A stretch of DNA of 22,300 nucleotides from positions 1-22,300 of IMG/VR virus record IMGVR_UViG_3300032561_000144; one strand, 5' to 3'. A model generated the notes under the pieces. That model saw nothing but the letters and a program-made list of their open reading frames with translations, was not told the origin of the DNA and did no database searches. Positions 21,101-22,300 of the stretch are shown piece by piece. The stretch's first letter is position 1. Every line of letters starts with the position of its first letter. The stretch comes from a virus. The position numbers and the translations under genes are program-made.

Positions 21101-22300
21101 ATAATTTGTGCTGGGTGATGCGTCAGAAGCCACAGGAGGCGGTTGAGATGGATCGCCATATTTACTACGTAGATTGTTTACGACATCCTCTTGGCTATTG
21201 CCGCCAAAGGTGCCGCCCGCATTGATATTTTGAAAGCCTTGAGAAAGGGATTTGATCCCCCCAACCAACCCACCGTCCCCAGTCTTACCAAACAGCGCAG
21301 CGTCGCCCTTTTCACCCAGGTTCGCCCAGTTGCTCATGCTCTGGGCAGCATCCATCATCGTCGGCTGATGTTGCGTCGGCTCATGGGCAACCATCAACTG
21401 ACGCGGTTGACCACCGCCCATGCCGCCAAGACCGCCCGATCCTGTCGAAGGCATGTATGGATTGCCCTTGCCGGGTATCAGGCCAAGGTTGCTGTAAAGG
21501 TTTAGTTGCTGGGCAGCCACTCCCGGCATGCCACCATCAGCAAACCCCTCACCAGCATGCTCGATCCCAACCGCGCCGCCTTCAGATGACGGAACCAACC
21601 CGCCAGAGTAAAAGTGACCACGGTGGGCAGCTTCATCAGTAGCGCGATCATAATCAACAGTCTTATACCCACCCATCAACCCAACAGCATCTGGGTGATG
21701 CTTTTCGACATCTTGCGCGATAAGGCCAATCTGCTTACCGGGTTTACCTTTATACTTAAACTTGACTATCTTCTGGCCGTCGTATGTTTCACCGATCGGC
21801 TGAATGTCTTCCTTCAACCGCTCGTCAGAGAAGAACGACGACGGCTGCGTCGAGGTGGTCGTCGATCCCGACAGCGCGCCAATGCCTTCCGAAATGTTCG
21901 CCAGTTCGCCAAGCGTTTGGAACGGGTAAGCCTGCGCCTGAAGGAACTGGTTATACAGCGCCTGCAAACCGGCCTGAGCCGTCTGCTGCTGGGTAAGACC
22001 GGCAGCCTGCTGCGCTTGCGCGCCCTGCAACCCGGCAGTCTGAGCAGCCGTGCCAAGGCCACCCAACTGCGCCCCGGCACTTGTCAGGCGGGCAAGGTTC
22101 GCCTGCTGCGCCGCCAACTGCGCGGCCTGCTGCTGCGCGGCAGTATTCTGCGCCTGCGTATACCCAGCCTGTAGCAACCCAGCGTTCGTCTGGTTGTTGG
22201 CAAGGTTCTGCTGATAGGCAAGGTTCGCGGCAGCAACGCCCGACCGGTCGCCACCAAACGCCCCAGCCTGGATTGCCTGACCCTGCAACCCGCTCGCCTG
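18146..22300 (-). CDS. giant virion protein with S74-like and transglycosylase domains (5' end beyond window)
   Basis: The frame is open to the right edge, so the true start is outside; 1384 residues are visible. First comes an Ala/Gln-rich helical region (about 1-150). Next is an S74-like intramolecular chaperone segment: SDERLKEDIQPIG (Ser about 158, Lys five residues on), QIGLIAQDVEKHHPDAVG and YKTVDYDRATDEA. Long Gly/Pro-rich low-complexity regions follow, then a lytic transglycosylase SLT domain (about 940-1050): IRQQESGG with the catalytic Glu encoded at 19442-19444, GAVGIGQVMPGTG, and AAAAYNAGPQAV. This enzyme would cut peptidoglycan while DNA enters the cell. The C-terminal third is helical and AT-rich. 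A T7 gp16-like ejected protein is the best parallel; the S74-like motif in the middle is unusual. Confidence 0.88.
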   Translation of the reverse strand, partial: QASGLQGQAIQAGAFGGDRSGVAAANLAYQQNLANNQTNAGLLQAGYTQAQNTAAQQQAAQLAAQQANLARLTSAGAQLGGLGTAAQTAGLQGAQAQQAAGLTQQQTAQAGLQALYNQFLQAQAYPFQTLGELANISEGIGALSGSTTTSTQPSSFFSDERLKEDIQPIGETYDGQKIVKFKYKGKPGKQIGLIAQDVEKHHPDAVGLMGGYKTVDYDRATDEAAHRGHFYSGGLVPSSEGGAVGIEHAGEGFADGGMPGVAAQQLNLYSNLGLIPGKGNPYMPSTGSGGLGGMGGGQPRQLMVAHEPTQHQPTMMDAAQSMSNWANLGEKGDAALFGKTGDGGLVGGIKSLSQGFQNINAGGTFGGNSQEDVVNNLRSKYGDPSQPPPVASDASPSTNYRGGRIHEAHGGLVPRHPYAAGGISTPYENTGDDSKGYMGEAQDAQPAPPKQLQTASTPSQGPSGAQQLGSLAGGIGGLASGVGMAASGLSKLLPLLAARNGGFIHEPYHDDAPHHHGGGEGLMGFGALAARRRAAGGLVGRKGYQGDGAVTDDTQDGSQDTSQDVNPNGPSLYDRIIGRPTRQEIMERWAASQGATNPLTTGFDMGLNQDQLASLIAHHPDDPNSVQAMKNSRQAEVAWLATRPWGNTAEPDRSGLGVLSDPYGTNVPETIVNSGPVSTPVAGRTGSYPPGDYPFNEPSVAGGLVPAGSYPPGDRPFNEPRLNISPADAAAPANAGVAGAARLPAGAATPPGGLLPTSSVAPSNNAAPTPVGGEGQTPAATRQTPEGPGAFDKGGWMERNQSWLVPLLSGIGGMASSNSRYLGSALLQGLGAGAQAYEGVQNQMQAREKQAAETTEAMTRGNLTQAQANAYPTTAALTQAAAAQGLAKNAIFEAGGRQWVLKADGTPVLLGEWLQHPSPTLSGDAAMATARRYGLNPSGIIDDPEWAAIRQQESGGHQFRSDGMPLVSGAGAVGIGQVMPGTGPEAAQLAGLPWDETRFKYDSAYNEALGKAYYAKQRATFGDPDMAAAAYNAGPQAVQSALAKSQIDGRPWLSHLPAETQNYVPSVRTLRQQQQQAATPAPLGANTGLNAPEAPRDAAPGIPSKATTPGEYSYTVPIGPVGSTIARDEANYAAIHGDVNRENINKNLEEINNRAAISQDGRQKMLELLANMVRPSGPLATGAGIEDRANVMNLVDTWARSSGLDKYMPNGWGNSGALTQQQVAEKLILAQSALEARGMGERALGAIPLLLSANANNSMTPEAIKQILADSLIGSQRDIERAAYARKYVSTTPLGIGLNINQAFDADHNISSYYRDRSALMSMMTPTDRLMTEDKQPHSPVQFILGSPGTEKSPNAQKAFRNPADIERFYKNPGLYRYFSPQVM
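20142..20246 (-). repeat. 66-bp-spaced direct repeat in the giant virion gene
   Basis: Two 39-bp copies (20142-20180 and 20208-20246) match at 33 of 39 positions, 66 bp apart, encoding GSYPPGD-x-PFNEP twice with a 22-residue period. They lie in the Pro/Gly-rich linker before the transglycosylase domain. Most differences are silent, so the peptide is conserved more than the DNA. Confidence 0.85.

Noticed and set aside
22286-22288. TTG as start of the giant virion protein
   Set aside because: The frame is open to the window edge with the same Ala/Gln-rich composition, so the gene almost surely begins outside.
1-22300. Lysogeny module, tRNA genes, insertion sequences
   Set aside because: I found no integrase, repressor of CI type, transposase or clover-leaf-like segment in either strand.

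Overview
The window looks like 22.3 kb of a tailed-phage (or complete prophage) genome from an alphaproteobacterial host. The phage assignment rests on clear terminase large and small subunits, a portal protein, a tail-collar fibre, a large virion protein with a lytic transglycosylase domain, and a primase-polymerase/helicase. The host guess rests mainly on a GapR/DUF2312 protein, a family found almost only in Alphaproteobacteria and their phages, and on the mostly GC-rich sequence. I see no integrase, CI-type repressor, tRNA, insertion sequence or CRISPR array.

Layout. (1) Positions 1-11417 are transcribed leftward. In order of transcription they carry a small early/regulatory cluster (11417-10218: an acidic 87-aa protein, a 96-aa coiled-coil protein, a double-HTH protein and a 54-aa membrane protein). 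A good intrinsic terminator at 10121-10151 closes this cluster. Then come a RuvC-like resolvase and a PrimPol-helicase. A 215-bp non-coding segment packed with inverted repeats follows (7048-7262, possible replication origin). After it come a 208-aa protein with an SSB-like acidic tip, GapR, TerS, five small genes including dUTPase and a DUF6378-like protein, TerL and the portal, which runs off the left edge. (2) Positions 11561-15323 are transcribed rightward: small unknowns, a coiled-coil winged-helix protein, a helix-hairpin-helix protein, a RecB/Cas4-type nuclease, a putative ssDNA-binding protein with an acidic tail, a terminator, then an HNH protein and two small conserved-looking unknowns. 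This reads as an early recombination/DNA-processing operon. (3) Positions 15304-22300 are leftward again: a >1384-aa virion protein that runs off the right edge, a 605-aa structural protein and a collar fibre, each joined to the next by a TGATG stop/start overlap. The fibre gene ends in convergent 20-bp overlap with the rightward operon.

Because the portal leaves on the left and the virion genes enter from the right on the same strand, the simplest reading is one late leftward operon (terS-terL-portal ... capsid/tail ... internal protein-fibre) wrapping around a circular or circularly permuted genome, with the missing capsid, connector and lysis genes outside the window. Large-protein architecture is podovirus-like, but that is inference.

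Most interesting parts: the nested repeat region beside the helicase gene, a duplicated promoter-plus-leader cassette at 11045-11490, the DDEVPF tip on an otherwise unknown replication-adjacent protein, and an S74-type autoprotease motif placed inside, not at the end of, the transglycosylase-bearing virion protein.
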